From assembly GCA_029547705.1 (NCBI GenBank), contig JAKPOU010000065.1, positions 1-64,000 on the forward strand: a stretch of DNA of 64,000 nt, read 5' to 3'. Shown here one piece after another: positions 7,405 through 15,704 of this stretch (positions are counted from its first letter, which is position 1; the number at the start of each line of letters is the position of its first letter). A program made the position numbers and the translations under genes. This stretch comes from Bacteroidota bacterium. GTDB lineage: Bacteria > Bacteroidota > Bacteroidia > Bacteroidales > VadinHA17. The notes beneath the pieces are model-generated. The model ran no database searches. It saw nothing but the letters and a program-made list of their open reading frames with translations, and was not told the DNA's origin.

Positions 7405-8865
7405 ATGGAAGCTTTTTTCAACTTTATCAACAACTCAGTCATTCTGGCAGTTCTGTATGCTTTGGTCTGGATAGGTGTATTCCTTACAATTCTGATGGAG
7501 AACAGAAATCCTGCCAAATCGCTGGCATATATTCTGGTTTTGGTTTTTGTTCCTGTATTGGGCCTGATAATTTATTATCTCTTTGGAAGAGATTTCCGTA
7601 AACAGAAAATTTTCCAAAAGAAGGGCTTCGGAGAAGAAGATATCTCCAGGGAATATTTGAGTAAGTATTCCCGCAATTCCCTGGAAGACCTTCAGTTTAT
7701 GGAAGAGAAAATAGGTGATCTGGTCCAGCCTTTCCGCCAGCTTTTCCTGGAAAAACAGTCATTAATCCATAGCGGGAATAAAGTTACTCTGCTGACAAAC
7801 GGAGAAGAGAAATTCCCCGCTCTGTTCAGGGCCCTGGAAATGGCACAGCACCATATTCACATAGAATATTACATCTTTTCCAAAGACGATATTGGTCTGA
7901 AACTCACAGAAATCCTGATGCAAAAAGCTTCCGAAGGAGTAAGAGTCCGGGTAATTGCAGATGACAGGGGAAGCAGGCGCATCAGGGATATTCCAGAGAT
8001 GCTCCGGAAAGCAGGAGTTGAATTCTACAGTTTCATGCCGGTCCGTTTTGCTTCCCTGTCTCAGGCGAACTACCGCAACCACCGTAAAATTGTTGTCATT
8101 GACGGAAAGTCTGGTTTTGTCGGAGGCCTTAACCTGGACGACCGTTATTTAAATAATGGAAAACACAGGCTTTTCTGGCGTGACACACATATAAAAATTG
8201 AAGGTCCGGCCGTACAGGAACTGCAACTGAATTTTTTAAAGAATCTGAGTTTTGTCAGCAAAAAACATTTTGAACTGAAGGCTGAATATTTTCCGGAAGC
8301 TTCAAATTATGAAGATGGTGCTGTTGTGAGCGTTGCTGCCAGCGGTCCTGCTTCACCACACCCTTACAACATGGAAATCCTCCTGTCGGCAATAAACCGG
8401 GCCAGGAAATCCATAAAAATCACCAATCCCTATTTTATTCCTTCCGACCAGCTGCTGCTGGCTCTGGAACTGGCTGTTGCAAATGGTGTGCTCGTAGAGC
8501 TTATTATTCCAGCCAGGTCTGATAGTTTTATCGTGCAGCACGCTTCATTTTCCTTTATCAGCCCATTAATAAAAAGGGGCGCTAAAGTATACTTGTATAA
8601 AAAAGGGTTTGTGCATGCAAAAACGATGGTTGTGGACGGTGAAATCTGCTTTGTGGGAACGGTCAACATGGACATCCGCAGTTTTTACATCAATTTTGAA
8701 ATAGCTGCTGTACTGCATCAGCAACAGTTATGTGAGCAGATGGAAACGCAGTTTCAGAAAGACAAGGCCGACAGCCGGCTCATAATAGCCGCTGACTGGA
8801 AAAAACGGCCGAAAAGAAAGCGTTTCCTGGATTCGCTTTGCCGTTTACTGGCACCCTTGTTGTAA
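7405..8865 (+). CDS. cls: cardiolipin synthase (phospholipase D family)
   Basis: The 486-residue membrane protein has two N-terminal transmembrane helices (about residues 10-30 and 38-60), followed by two phospholipase D catalytic halves. Each half has a complete HKD motif: H226/K228/D233 (NHRKIVVID) and H404/K406/D411 (VHAKTMVVD). The enzyme joins two phosphatidylglycerol molecules into cardiolipin and glycerol at the inner membrane. Length and order match bacterial ClsA-type enzymes. It stands alone, downstream of the 35-bp operator-like array. The ATG at 7405 is the natural start because the first transmembrane helix begins just after it. Confidence 0.95.
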   Translation: MEAFFNFINNSVILAVLYALVWIGVFLTILMENRNPAKSLAYILVLVFVPVLGLIIYYLFGRDFRKQKIFQKKGFGEEDISREYLSKYSRNSLEDLQFMEEKIGDLVQPFRQLFLEKQSLIHSGNKVTLLTNGEEKFPALFRALEMAQHHIHIEYYIFSKDDIGLKLTEILMQKASEGVRVRVIADDRGSRRIRDIPEMLRKAGVEFYSFMPVRFASLSQANYRNHRKIVVIDGKSGFVGGLNLDDRYLNNGKHRLFWRDTHIKIEGPAVQELQLNFLKNLSFVSKKHFELKAEYFPEASNYEDGAVVSVAASGPASPHPYNMEILLSAINRARKSIKITNPYFIPSDQLLLALELAVANGVLVELIIPARSDSFIVQHASFSFISPLIKRGAKVYLYKKGFVHAKTMVVDGEICFVGTVNMDIRSFYINFEIAAVLHQQQLCEQMETQFQKDKADSRLIIAADWKKRPKRKRFLDSLCRLLAPLL

Positions 8866-8928
8866 AATGCTGATATCAGGGGTTCCGGTATGGCTGAGAC
8901 ACAACAAACCTGCTTTGCAGAAACAAGT

Positions 8929-9534
8929 CTAGAAAGTGAAACTTACCCGGATGTCAGGTGAACGGTACAGCCCGTAGGGATCATTCAGGGCCCACAGAGC
9001 AATAATGTTCAGGGCCGATCTTCTTCCCATAGGCTGGCTTACTCCTCCTCCCACAAGAAAAGTGTTGATATTGAATCTGTCTGTTGTTACCTGATTATTG
9101 ACCCAGAAAGGTGTTTTTGATTCCAGGTTCAGCAGTTCATCTTCGGCATGAAGAAACAGCCCGAGATGCAGGCCGGCGGGAATGATATTGTTTATATCCT
9201 GGATCAGCACCAGCTGCGTGTATGCCCGTCCGCCGAATATATTCGTGCCTCCGAAATGTTTCTGGGCATAGTATCTGTATTCGGGACCCGCGGCAACTGC
9301 AACACGCGGCAGAAGCCACACTCCGACAAGAGGAGCAATTTCAATGTTTGTTATGGTTCCAAACTGAAGTCCGAGATCCCCCCCGAAAAAAATCCTTTCC
9401 CTCAGCGGAGGTTTTTCATTCCTGATTCCCTGGGAATACAGATTCCTTCCTGCCAATGTAAAAATGAATAAAGTAAGTAATCCTGCAAAGGCAATCCTCC
9501 GGATCCGTTTCAAATAAAATACATTTATCATCAT
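8929..9534 (-). CDS. outer-membrane beta-barrel-like protein, function unknown
   Basis: After a signal peptide (RRIAFAGLLTLFIFTLAG...YSQ) the protein has alternating hydrophobic/polar strands rich in Gly and aromatic residues and ends in VSFTF, an outer-membrane C-terminal signature ending in Phe. About eight short strands would fit a small barrel. I prefer the start at 9534 (MMINVFYLKRI) because it gives a normal signal peptide and leaves room for a promoter in the tight divergent gap to the SDR gene. An in-frame start at 9582 is the alternative. No specific family is recognised. Confidence 0.7.
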   Translation of the reverse strand: MMINVFYLKRIRRIAFAGLLTLFIFTLAGRNLYSQGIRNEKPPLRERIFFGGDLGLQFGTITNIEIAPLVGVWLLPRVAVAAGPEYRYYAQKHFGGTNIFGGRAYTQLVLIQDINNIIPAGLHLGLFLHAEDELLNLESKTPFWVNNQVTTDRFNINTFLVGGGVSQPMGRRSALNIIALWALNDPYGLYRSPDIRVSFTF

Positions 9535-9606
9535 TACATTTTGTAAATTTGACGTGATCTTACAAATAAACGAAAAAATCACTTTTATTATATCAGCCGT
9601 ATCAAA

Positions 9607-10299
9607 ATGAATATTATTGTTAACGGGGCAACCAGGGGAATAGGCCGGGAAACTGCTCTTCTGCTGGCAGAAAAAGGCAATTCAGTCATAATAACCGGAA
9701 GAAATGAAAAGGCACTGGCAGAACTTGCATCGCTTCCGGTGGCGGGAAAGCTGATCCCCTGCCGGCTTGATATATCCGACTTCGGAAGGTATGAAAAGAT
9801 GTTCATGGAAATCATCTCCTCCGTTTTTGAATCGGTTGACATCCTGATAAACTGTGCTGCCTATCTTGTTGTCAGGGATTTTTCCTCCTTCCCTCCGGAA
9901 GAGGCCGTAAAGACAATGGAAACCAACTTTTTCGGCGTTGCATCCATGATCCGCAGCATTATCCCCTCTATGAAAAAAGGCTCACACATTATCAACATCA
10001 GCAGCATGGGCGGATTCCAGGGAAGTGTGAAATACAGGGGATTATCATATTACAGCGCATCGAAGGCTGCATTGTCCTGTCTGTCCGAATGTCTTGCCGC
10101 AGAACTGCTGGAAGAAGGAATAGCAGTCAACTGCCTTGCCCTCGGATCGGTTCAGACTGAAATGTTTGAAGAAGCTTTTCCCGGTTTAAGGGCACCGGTC
10201 AGGGCCGGGGAAATGGGGGAGTTCATAGCTGATTTTGCCATAAGGGGTGGAAAGTTGTTTAACGGAAAGGTAATCCCTGTGGCTTTCAGTAATCCCTGA
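9607..10299 (+). CDS. short-chain dehydrogenase/reductase
   Basis: The 230-residue Rossmann enzyme has the classical SDR signatures: nucleotide motif GATRGIG (7-13), NCAA (about 82-85), catalytic Ser at 132-133 (NISSMGG) and YSASK with Tyr149 and Lys153. Arg in the glycine motif and at position 32 (TGRNE) suggests NADP(H) preference. The substrate cannot be inferred. It is divergent from the outer-membrane protein gene and convergent with buk, whose stop lies 14 bases inside its 3' end. Confidence 0.92.
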   Translation: MNIIVNGATRGIGRETALLLAEKGNSVIITGRNEKALAELASLPVAGKLIPCRLDISDFGRYEKMFMEIISSVFESVDILINCAAYLVVRDFSSFPPEEAVKTMETNFFGVASMIRSIIPSMKKGSHIINISSMGGFQGSVKYRGLSYYSASKAALSCLSECLAAELLEEGIAVNCLALGSVQTEMFEEAFPGLRAPVRAGEMGEFIADFAIRGGKLFNGKVIPVAFSNP

Positions 10300-11359
10300 C
10301 CGATATTTTTCCATCCAGTGCAAGCAGACCGTTATAAGCAAGCGACCTCAATTCGTCTTCTCCCGGATATACAATTACCGGGGCTATAAATCCCACCATT
10401 CTTTTTATCCTTTCCACATGATCTTCCTGGAAAGCCATTCCTCCGGTAAGAATTATTGCATCCACCCTTCCTTCAAGCACGGCTGCGGCCGATCCTATTT
10501 CCTTGGCTGTCTGATAGGCTGCCGCATCCCTCACCAGGATTGCTTCCGCATCTCCCTCTTCAGCCTTTCTGCATACTTCCCTGAAACTGTTGGTGCCAAG
10601 GTAGGCCACCATTCCGCCTCTTCCGGTGATCATTGCCCTGATTTCCGCATAGCTGTGCTTTCCGCTGAAGCAGAGATCAGCCAGCTGGCCTGAGGGAAGA
10701 CTGCCCGATCTTTCAGGCGCAAATGGGCCATCACCGTCAAGTGCATTGTTGACATCAACAACCCTGCCCCTGCGATGTGCGCCAACACTGACTCCTCCCC
10801 CCATATGGGCAATGATGAGGTTCATATCCTCGTATCTTTTTTCCAGGGATGCCGCATACATCCGTGCAACCGCTTTCTGATTGAGGGCATGGAAAATCGA
10901 AATCCTGGATATCGATGGATGTCCTGAAATCCTTGCCACCGGCTGAAGCTCATCAACTACGACAGGATCAACAATATAGGCCTCAGCATTTGGCATGACC
11001 GCCGCTAAAGCATTTGCAATGAGGCCTCCTAGATTACTTGCATGCTGACCAAGCAGGCCTTTTTCAAGATCCGAAATCATCTTTTCGTTCACCCTGTACA
11101 CCCCTGATTCTATAGGCCTTACAAGTCCGCCCCTGCCGACAATGACTCTGATGTCAGACATGTTCACCTTTTGCTCTTCAAGTTCTTTCAGAATAAGTTC
11201 CCTTCGAAAATCAAGCTGCCCCCGAATCTGCCCGTATCCGGTCACTTCTCCGGATGAATGTGTCAGATTCCTTTCCATGATGAGCTTTTCATCAGCGTAA
11301 AGAGCGAATTTCGTTGAGGTGGAACCCGGATTGATAACAAGGATCAGTCTCATAGGCAT
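10286..11359 (-). CDS. buk: butyrate kinase
   Basis: The 357-residue ASKHA-fold acyl kinase makes butyrate (or another short/branched acid) and ATP from the acyl phosphate. The phosphate-1 motif is INPGSTSTKFALY and the adenosine motif is ILTGGMAF. HMGGGVSVGAHRRGR is typical of butyrate rather than acetate kinases. It is last in the minus-strand series pta-ackA-ptb-ptb-buk, after two phosphotransbutyrylases, which supports the assignment. Met3 (11353) is an equally possible start. The 3' end overlaps the convergent SDR gene by 14 bases. Confidence 0.93.
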   Translation of the reverse strand: MPMRLILVINPGSTSTKFALYADEKLIMERNLTHSSGEVTGYGQIRGQLDFRRELILKELEEQKVNMSDIRVIVGRGGLVRPIESGVYRVNEKMISDLEKGLLGQHASNLGGLIANALAAVMPNAEAYIVDPVVVDELQPVARISGHPSISRISIFHALNQKAVARMYAASLEKRYEDMNLIIAHMGGGVSVGAHRRGRVVDVNNALDGDGPFAPERSGSLPSGQLADLCFSGKHSYAEIRAMITGRGGMVAYLGTNSFREVCRKAEEGDAEAILVRDAAAYQTAKEIGSAAAVLEGRVDAIILTGGMAFQEDHVERIKRMVGFIAPVIVYPGEDELRSLAYNGLLALDGKISVRDY

Positions 11360-11426
11360 TTTAATTTTTTTCAGTTCTTCAGACAGGACGGATCATGGCA
11401 TTCAAAATTAAAACATTATGCTATTT

Positions 11427-12338
11427 TCATTTGCAACCATTCATCAGGCAGGCCAGTGCTATGCAATAAAATTTCGATTGTTCACTTTCGCTTCTCGACA
11501 TGAGGATTACGGGTCTGTCAGTTCCCATGATCATACCCCCGAGACTGCCCTTTCCGAAAAGCATCAGTGATTTATAAAAGGGATTGCATGCTTCCAGTGA
11601 CGGGAACAACAGAATGTCGGCATCTCCTGCTACCGGGGTGTCAACACCCTTGATCAGGGTACTTTTTGCATCACAGGCAAGAAAAAGATCCAGGGGCCCG
11701 TCAATGATGCAGCTGCCAAATTCACCGCCTTCTGCCATTTTTTTAATTATGGCATAATCAGAGCTGTAGGTAAAATGGCTGCTTGCCTTTTCAGAAGCAC
11801 CGATAAGGGCAATTTTCGGTTTTTCAATGCCGAATCTCCGTGTCATCCCCGCAGCATAACGGATCATTGCAATCTTCTGTCTGAGGTCGGGATAGGGTAT
11901 TACTGCAGGATCGGTAACAAATAGCAGTTTATGGTACATGGGTGTTTCAATTGCCCCGACGTAGCTCAGTACGGCATTCTGTTGCATGATTCCCGTATTC
12001 CTGTCCATTATGGCTCTGAGGAAGATATCGCTGGCCACAAGACCTTTCATCAGTATGTCAGCCTGTCCTGATCTGACCAGCCGTACAGCAGTTACCGCCG
12101 AATCAGTTTCATCCGCAGAACTGATCAGTGTAAATAGTCCGGGGTCAATTCCCCTGCTTATGCACAGATCGCTTATTTTTCCGGTCTGTCCTATTAAAAC
12201 AGCCTCGGCAAACCCTTCTTTCACAGCCCTGCTGACAGAAGCAATGGTGCCGGGATCCTGTGCCCAGGCCACGGCAATACGGTGCCTCCGTTTCATAGAA
12301 AGCACTTTTCCTACCATCTGATCAAGGGATGTGACCAT
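11427..12338 (-). CDS. phosphate butyryltransferase-like protein (second paralogue)
   Basis: This 303-residue member of the phosphate acetyl/butyryltransferase family is collinear with the adjacent ptb product. Both keep QADILMKG/QGDILMKG, CIIDGPL, AGDADILL/AGDTDLLL and SRSESEQ/SRSDSEQ. It is clearly diverged elsewhere (AWAQDP instead of AAAQDQ near the start). It is intact and lies 9 bases after ptb, 67 bases before buk. It may prefer a different acyl-CoA (for example isobutyryl or isovaleryl) or form a mixed complex; this is inference. Confidence 0.85.
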   Translation of the reverse strand: MVTSLDQMVGKVLSMKRRHRIAVAWAQDPGTIASVSRAVKEGFAEAVLIGQTGKISDLCISRGIDPGLFTLISSADETDSAVTAVRLVRSGQADILMKGLVASDIFLRAIMDRNTGIMQQNAVLSYVGAIETPMYHKLLFVTDPAVIPYPDLRQKIAMIRYAAGMTRRFGIEKPKIALIGASEKASSHFTYSSDYAIIKKMAEGGEFGSCIIDGPLDLFLACDAKSTLIKGVDTPVAGDADILLFPSLEACNPFYKSLMLFGKGSLGGMIMGTDRPVILMSRSESEQSKFYCIALACLMNGCK

Positions 12339-12347
12339 TGCGGATTT

Positions 12348-13250
12348 TCACTTGCTTGCTGCTGCGGAAAGCAAAATGCTGTCATATTTTGCCTGTTCCG
12401 AATCAGACCTTGAAGTAAGTACTATCGGAACCTTTGCGCCCAGTATTACAGAGGCTACCTTGGCTTTTGCGAAGAAAACCAGTGATTTATAAAGCACATT
12501 GCCGACTTCGATATCCGGCATCAGCAACAGGTCGGTATCTCCTGCCACTTCACTTCTGATACCCTTGCGTTTTGCGCTCTCAAGGCTCACCGCATTGTCA
12601 AAGGCCAGCGGACCGTCGATAATACAGTTCTTTATCTGATCGCGCTGGTTCATTTTGGATAGCAATGCAGCATCAAGGGTTGCTTCCATGTTTTCATTCA
12701 CCATCTCAACGGCACCAAGCACTGCCACCTTGGGCATTATATATCCGAGTTTGATCAGGCAGCCGACTGAATTGTTGATTATTGCTATTTTGGCCTGAAG
12801 ATTCGGCGCGATATTCATAGCAACATCAGTCACGGCAATTACCTTATGGTATGTTTCAACCTCGAACAGGGCAAAATGGGAAAGCAGTTTTCCTGTCCTC
12901 AATCCCCATTCCTTGTTAAGAACCTCCTTGAGCAGTATTGATGTGCCCACCTTCCCTTTCATCAGAATGTCACCCTGGCCGTTGTTAACAAGTTTAACAG
13001 CTATCTCAACAGCCATCTGGATATCCGGTTCATGTATTATTCTCAGGCCGGTGATATCATAGTTGTTTTCCGCGCAGATATTCTGTATCTTTTCCTTATC
13101 ACCCACCAGGATGGGATCCACAATATTTTCCTTCCATCCTTTTATTACAGCCCCGAGGGAATGCTGGTCCTGTGCTGCCGCCACCACCATCCTTTTTCTC
13201 GGTTCTCCGGCGACAATGCCCTTCAGATCGTTCAGACTCTTAAGTACCAT
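12348..13250 (-). CDS. ptb: phosphate butyryltransferase
   Basis: The 300-residue enzyme exchanges CoA for phosphate on butyryl-CoA, giving butyryl phosphate for Buk. Family motifs include VVAAAQDQHSLGAV near the N-terminus, GDILMKGKVGTS, CIIDGPLAFDNA and VLTSRSDSEQAKY at the C-terminus. It lies between ackA (24 bases upstream) and the second paralogue (9 bases downstream), so the five genes are likely one transcript. It is the more conserved of the two ptb copies. Confidence 0.92.
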   Translation of the reverse strand: MVLKSLNDLKGIVAGEPRKRMVVAAAQDQHSLGAVIKGWKENIVDPILVGDKEKIQNICAENNYDITGLRIIHEPDIQMAVEIAVKLVNNGQGDILMKGKVGTSILLKEVLNKEWGLRTGKLLSHFALFEVETYHKVIAVTDVAMNIAPNLQAKIAIINNSVGCLIKLGYIMPKVAVLGAVEMVNENMEATLDAALLSKMNQRDQIKNCIIDGPLAFDNAVSLESAKRKGIRSEVAGDTDLLLMPDIEVGNVLYKSLVFFAKAKVASVILGAKVPIVLTSRSDSEQAKYDSILLSAAASK

Positions 13251-13274
13251 TGTTAAGGGGGGGTTAATTTAAAC

Positions 13275-14492
13275 TCAAACTGTCTGCCTTCTCACTATAT
13301 TACAGGTATCACATGCTATCACCAGTTCCTCGTCGGTTGTAACCGCCATTACGGTAACCCTGGATTCAGGCCTGGATATAATTACATCCACTCCCGAGCT
13401 GCCGTCGTTGGCTTCATCATCAAACAGAATTCCCAGGTTTTCCATTTCTGAGCAGATTTTCTTTCTCATCTTATAGTGATTCTCTCCTATACCACCTGTA
13501 AAAACAAGAATATCAACACCGTTCATTGCTGCTATGTAGGATCCTATGAATTTTTTAACCTTATAGGCATACATTTCTATGGCCAGGATTGCCTTTTTAT
13601 TGCCCGCTTCGGCAGCCGTCTGCAGGTCGCGCATATCGGAAGAGATCTGTGATATTCCGAAAACACCGCTCTTCTTGTTGATCATATTGTTAACACCTTT
13701 TATATTAAGGTGCTCCTTGTCAGCTATGAAGACAAGTACTCCCGGATCAACCTCTCCTGTGCGGGTCCCCATGATAAGTCCGTCAACCGGGGTGAATCCC
13801 ATTGAGGTATCAATTGATCTGCCCTTGTCCACCGCCGTTATCGAGGCTCCGTTGCCAAGATGGCATGTGATGATCTTTATTGCCGAAATATCCTTTTCCA
13901 GAATATCTGCAGCCTTTTGTGCAACGAATTTATGACTGGTACCATGATAGCCGTATTTCCTGATCCTGTACTTCTCGTAATATTCATACGGCAGCGCGTA
14001 CATGTACGCATAATCAGGCATTGTCTGGTGGAATGAGGTATCAAAAACCGCCACCTGGGGCACGCCGGGTATCAGTTTCTCGACCGACAGTATGCCTTTA
14101 AGGTTTGCAGGATTATGAAGCGGGGCGAGTTCGATACAGGCTTCAATATCTTTCTTCACATCATTGTCGATGAGGACGCTTTCCTTGTAATTCTCGCCTC
14201 CATTGACCACCCTGTGGCCAACAGCCTTTATCTCATTGATATTCTGTATCACCCCATGGCGCTGATGACAGAGTACATCCATTACCATATTAATTCCCGT
14301 CGTATGGTCCGGTATATCTGTTATGAGCCTGTAGGGTTCACTGTTGGCAACTGTATGGGTAAGAATACTTTCATTCAGGCCTATGCGCTCAATAAGTCCC
14401 CTGGCCATCATTTTTGAATCCGTACCTCCTGACATTCTGAATACCTGGTACTTTATTGAAGAGCTGCCGCAATTTAATACTAAAACAATCAT
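13275..14492 (-). CDS. ackA: acetate kinase
   Basis: The 405-residue ASKHA kinase turns acetyl phosphate and ADP into acetate and ATP. LVLNCGSSSIKYQVF is the phosphate-1 motif. VFDTSFHQTMP and KYGYHGTSHKFV are the acetate kinase signatures, and HLGNGASITAV and GLIMGTRTGEVDPG form the nucleotide pocket. Length is standard. It follows pta by 26 bases. Confidence 0.97.
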   Translation of the reverse strand: MIVLVLNCGSSSIKYQVFRMSGGTDSKMMARGLIERIGLNESILTHTVANSEPYRLITDIPDHTTGINMVMDVLCHQRHGVIQNINEIKAVGHRVVNGGENYKESVLIDNDVKKDIEACIELAPLHNPANLKGILSVEKLIPGVPQVAVFDTSFHQTMPDYAYMYALPYEYYEKYRIRKYGYHGTSHKFVAQKAADILEKDISAIKIITCHLGNGASITAVDKGRSIDTSMGFTPVDGLIMGTRTGEVDPGVLVFIADKEHLNIKGVNNMINKKSGVFGISQISSDMRDLQTAAEAGNKKAILAIEMYAYKVKKFIGSYIAAMNGVDILVFTGGIGENHYKMRKKICSEMENLGILFDDEANDGSSGVDVIISRPESRVTVMAVTTDEELVIACDTCNIVRRQTV

Positions 14493-14518
14493 TTTAACGT
14501 GCTGATTTAAATTCTTAA

Positions 14519-15520
14519 CTATTTGGCCGCAGCCTGAATGGCTGTAATGGCAATCATGCTGACTATATCGCTAACCGAGCATCCCCTCGACAGATCATTT
14601 ATGGGGGAAGCAATGCCCTGCAGGATCGGTCCGATGGCTTCTGCATGTGCAAGGCGCTGAACAAGCTTATATGCTATATTGCCGCAATTGAGATCAGGGA
14701 ATACGAGTACATTTGCCCTGCCGTCTATTTTGCTGCCCGGGGCTTTTTTTCTTCCGATTGCTTCAACAAGTGCAGCATCGCCCTGCAATTCACCATCAAG
14801 CAGCAGGTCCGGAGCCATCTGCCGTGCTATTTCGGTTGCTCTTATCACTTTGTCCACCAGCGGATGCTTTGCGCTTCCCTTTGTGGAAAAGCTCAGAAGA
14901 GCCACTCTTGGCTCAAATCCACCCAGTGCCCTTGCTGTATTGGCAGATGCAACCGCAATTTCCGCAAGTTCCCGGTCAGTGGGGTCGGAAACCACCGCAC
15001 CATCAGCAAAGATAAATACTCCGTTCTCTCCAAGGCTCTTGTCGGGAAGGATCATGATGAATGCCCCGGACACAACCGAAACCCCCGGAGCAGTCTTTAT
15101 ATACTGAAAAGCCGGCCTCAGCACGTCGCCCGTGGAACGGTCCGCACCCGCGACTTCACCGTCGGCATCTCCGTTCTTTATCATAAGGGCACCAAGATAA
15201 AGGGGATCTTCTATCAGCCCGGAAGCCTCTTCCCTGGTCAATCCTTTACTCTTTCTCAGTTCAACCATCATCTCCACATAATGATCCTTTTCAGGATTGT
15301 CAAGGGGGTCTGCCATGTCAGCCCTTTCTATATTCTTCAATCCGAGCCTTGCAGCATCATCCCTCATTTTACCGGGACTGCCGATAAGGGTTATCCGGGC
15401 AAGGTTCTCCCCGATTGCTATATCAGCCGCTCTGAGGATTCTCTCATCATAACCCTCGGGGAGCACAATCCTTTTATTGTGTTTCCGGGCATTCTCCTTT
15501 ATCTTATCAAGTAATTCCAT
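14519..15520 (-). CDS. pta: phosphate acetyltransferase (short, catalytic domain only)
   Basis: The 333-residue protein corresponds to the catalytic PTA_PTB domain only, without the DRTGG/BioD-like N-terminal regulatory part of the long enterobacterial Pta. Motifs include [13 protein letters not shown] at the start and [14 protein letters not shown] in the middle. It converts acetyl-CoA to acetyl phosphate for AckA. It is first in the minus-strand acyl-phosphate cluster, with a 184-base divergent gap to the FAD/Fe-S dehydrogenase that must hold both promoters. Confidence 0.95.
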   Translation of the reverse strand: MELLDKIKENARKHNKRIVLPEGYDERILRAADIAIGENLARITLIGSPGKMRDDAARLGLKNIERADMADPLDNPEKDHYVEMMVELRKSKGLTREEASGLIEDPLYLGALMIKNGDADGEVAGADRSTGDVLRPAFQYIKTAPGVSVVSGAFIMILPDKSLGENGVFIFADGAVVSDPTDRELAEIAVASANTARALGGFEPRVALLSFSTKGSAKHPLVDKVIRATEIARQMAPDLLLDGELQGDAALVEAIGRKKAPGSKIDGRANVLVFPDLNCGNIAYKLVQRLAHAEAIGPILQGIASPINDLSRGCSVSDIVSMIAITAIQAAAK

Positions 15521-15704
15521 TGTGTATCAGTAATTTAATTTTTCAAAACCAAGTTGATAAATGTACGGAAAAAAAGTATGAAATAGCAATTTTGGAATAA
15601 ATGATTAATGTCAGGCTTTATTTTTTCATCAGCGAGGTGATTAAGCCGGAAATTAAAAAACCGATTCAATCATTTTTCTAAATTAGCGGTGTCAAAAAAC
15701 AATT

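Noticed and set aside
11427..12338. Second ptb copy as a pseudogene
   Set aside because: It is full length, in frame, and keeps the main family motifs. A functional paralogue is more likely.
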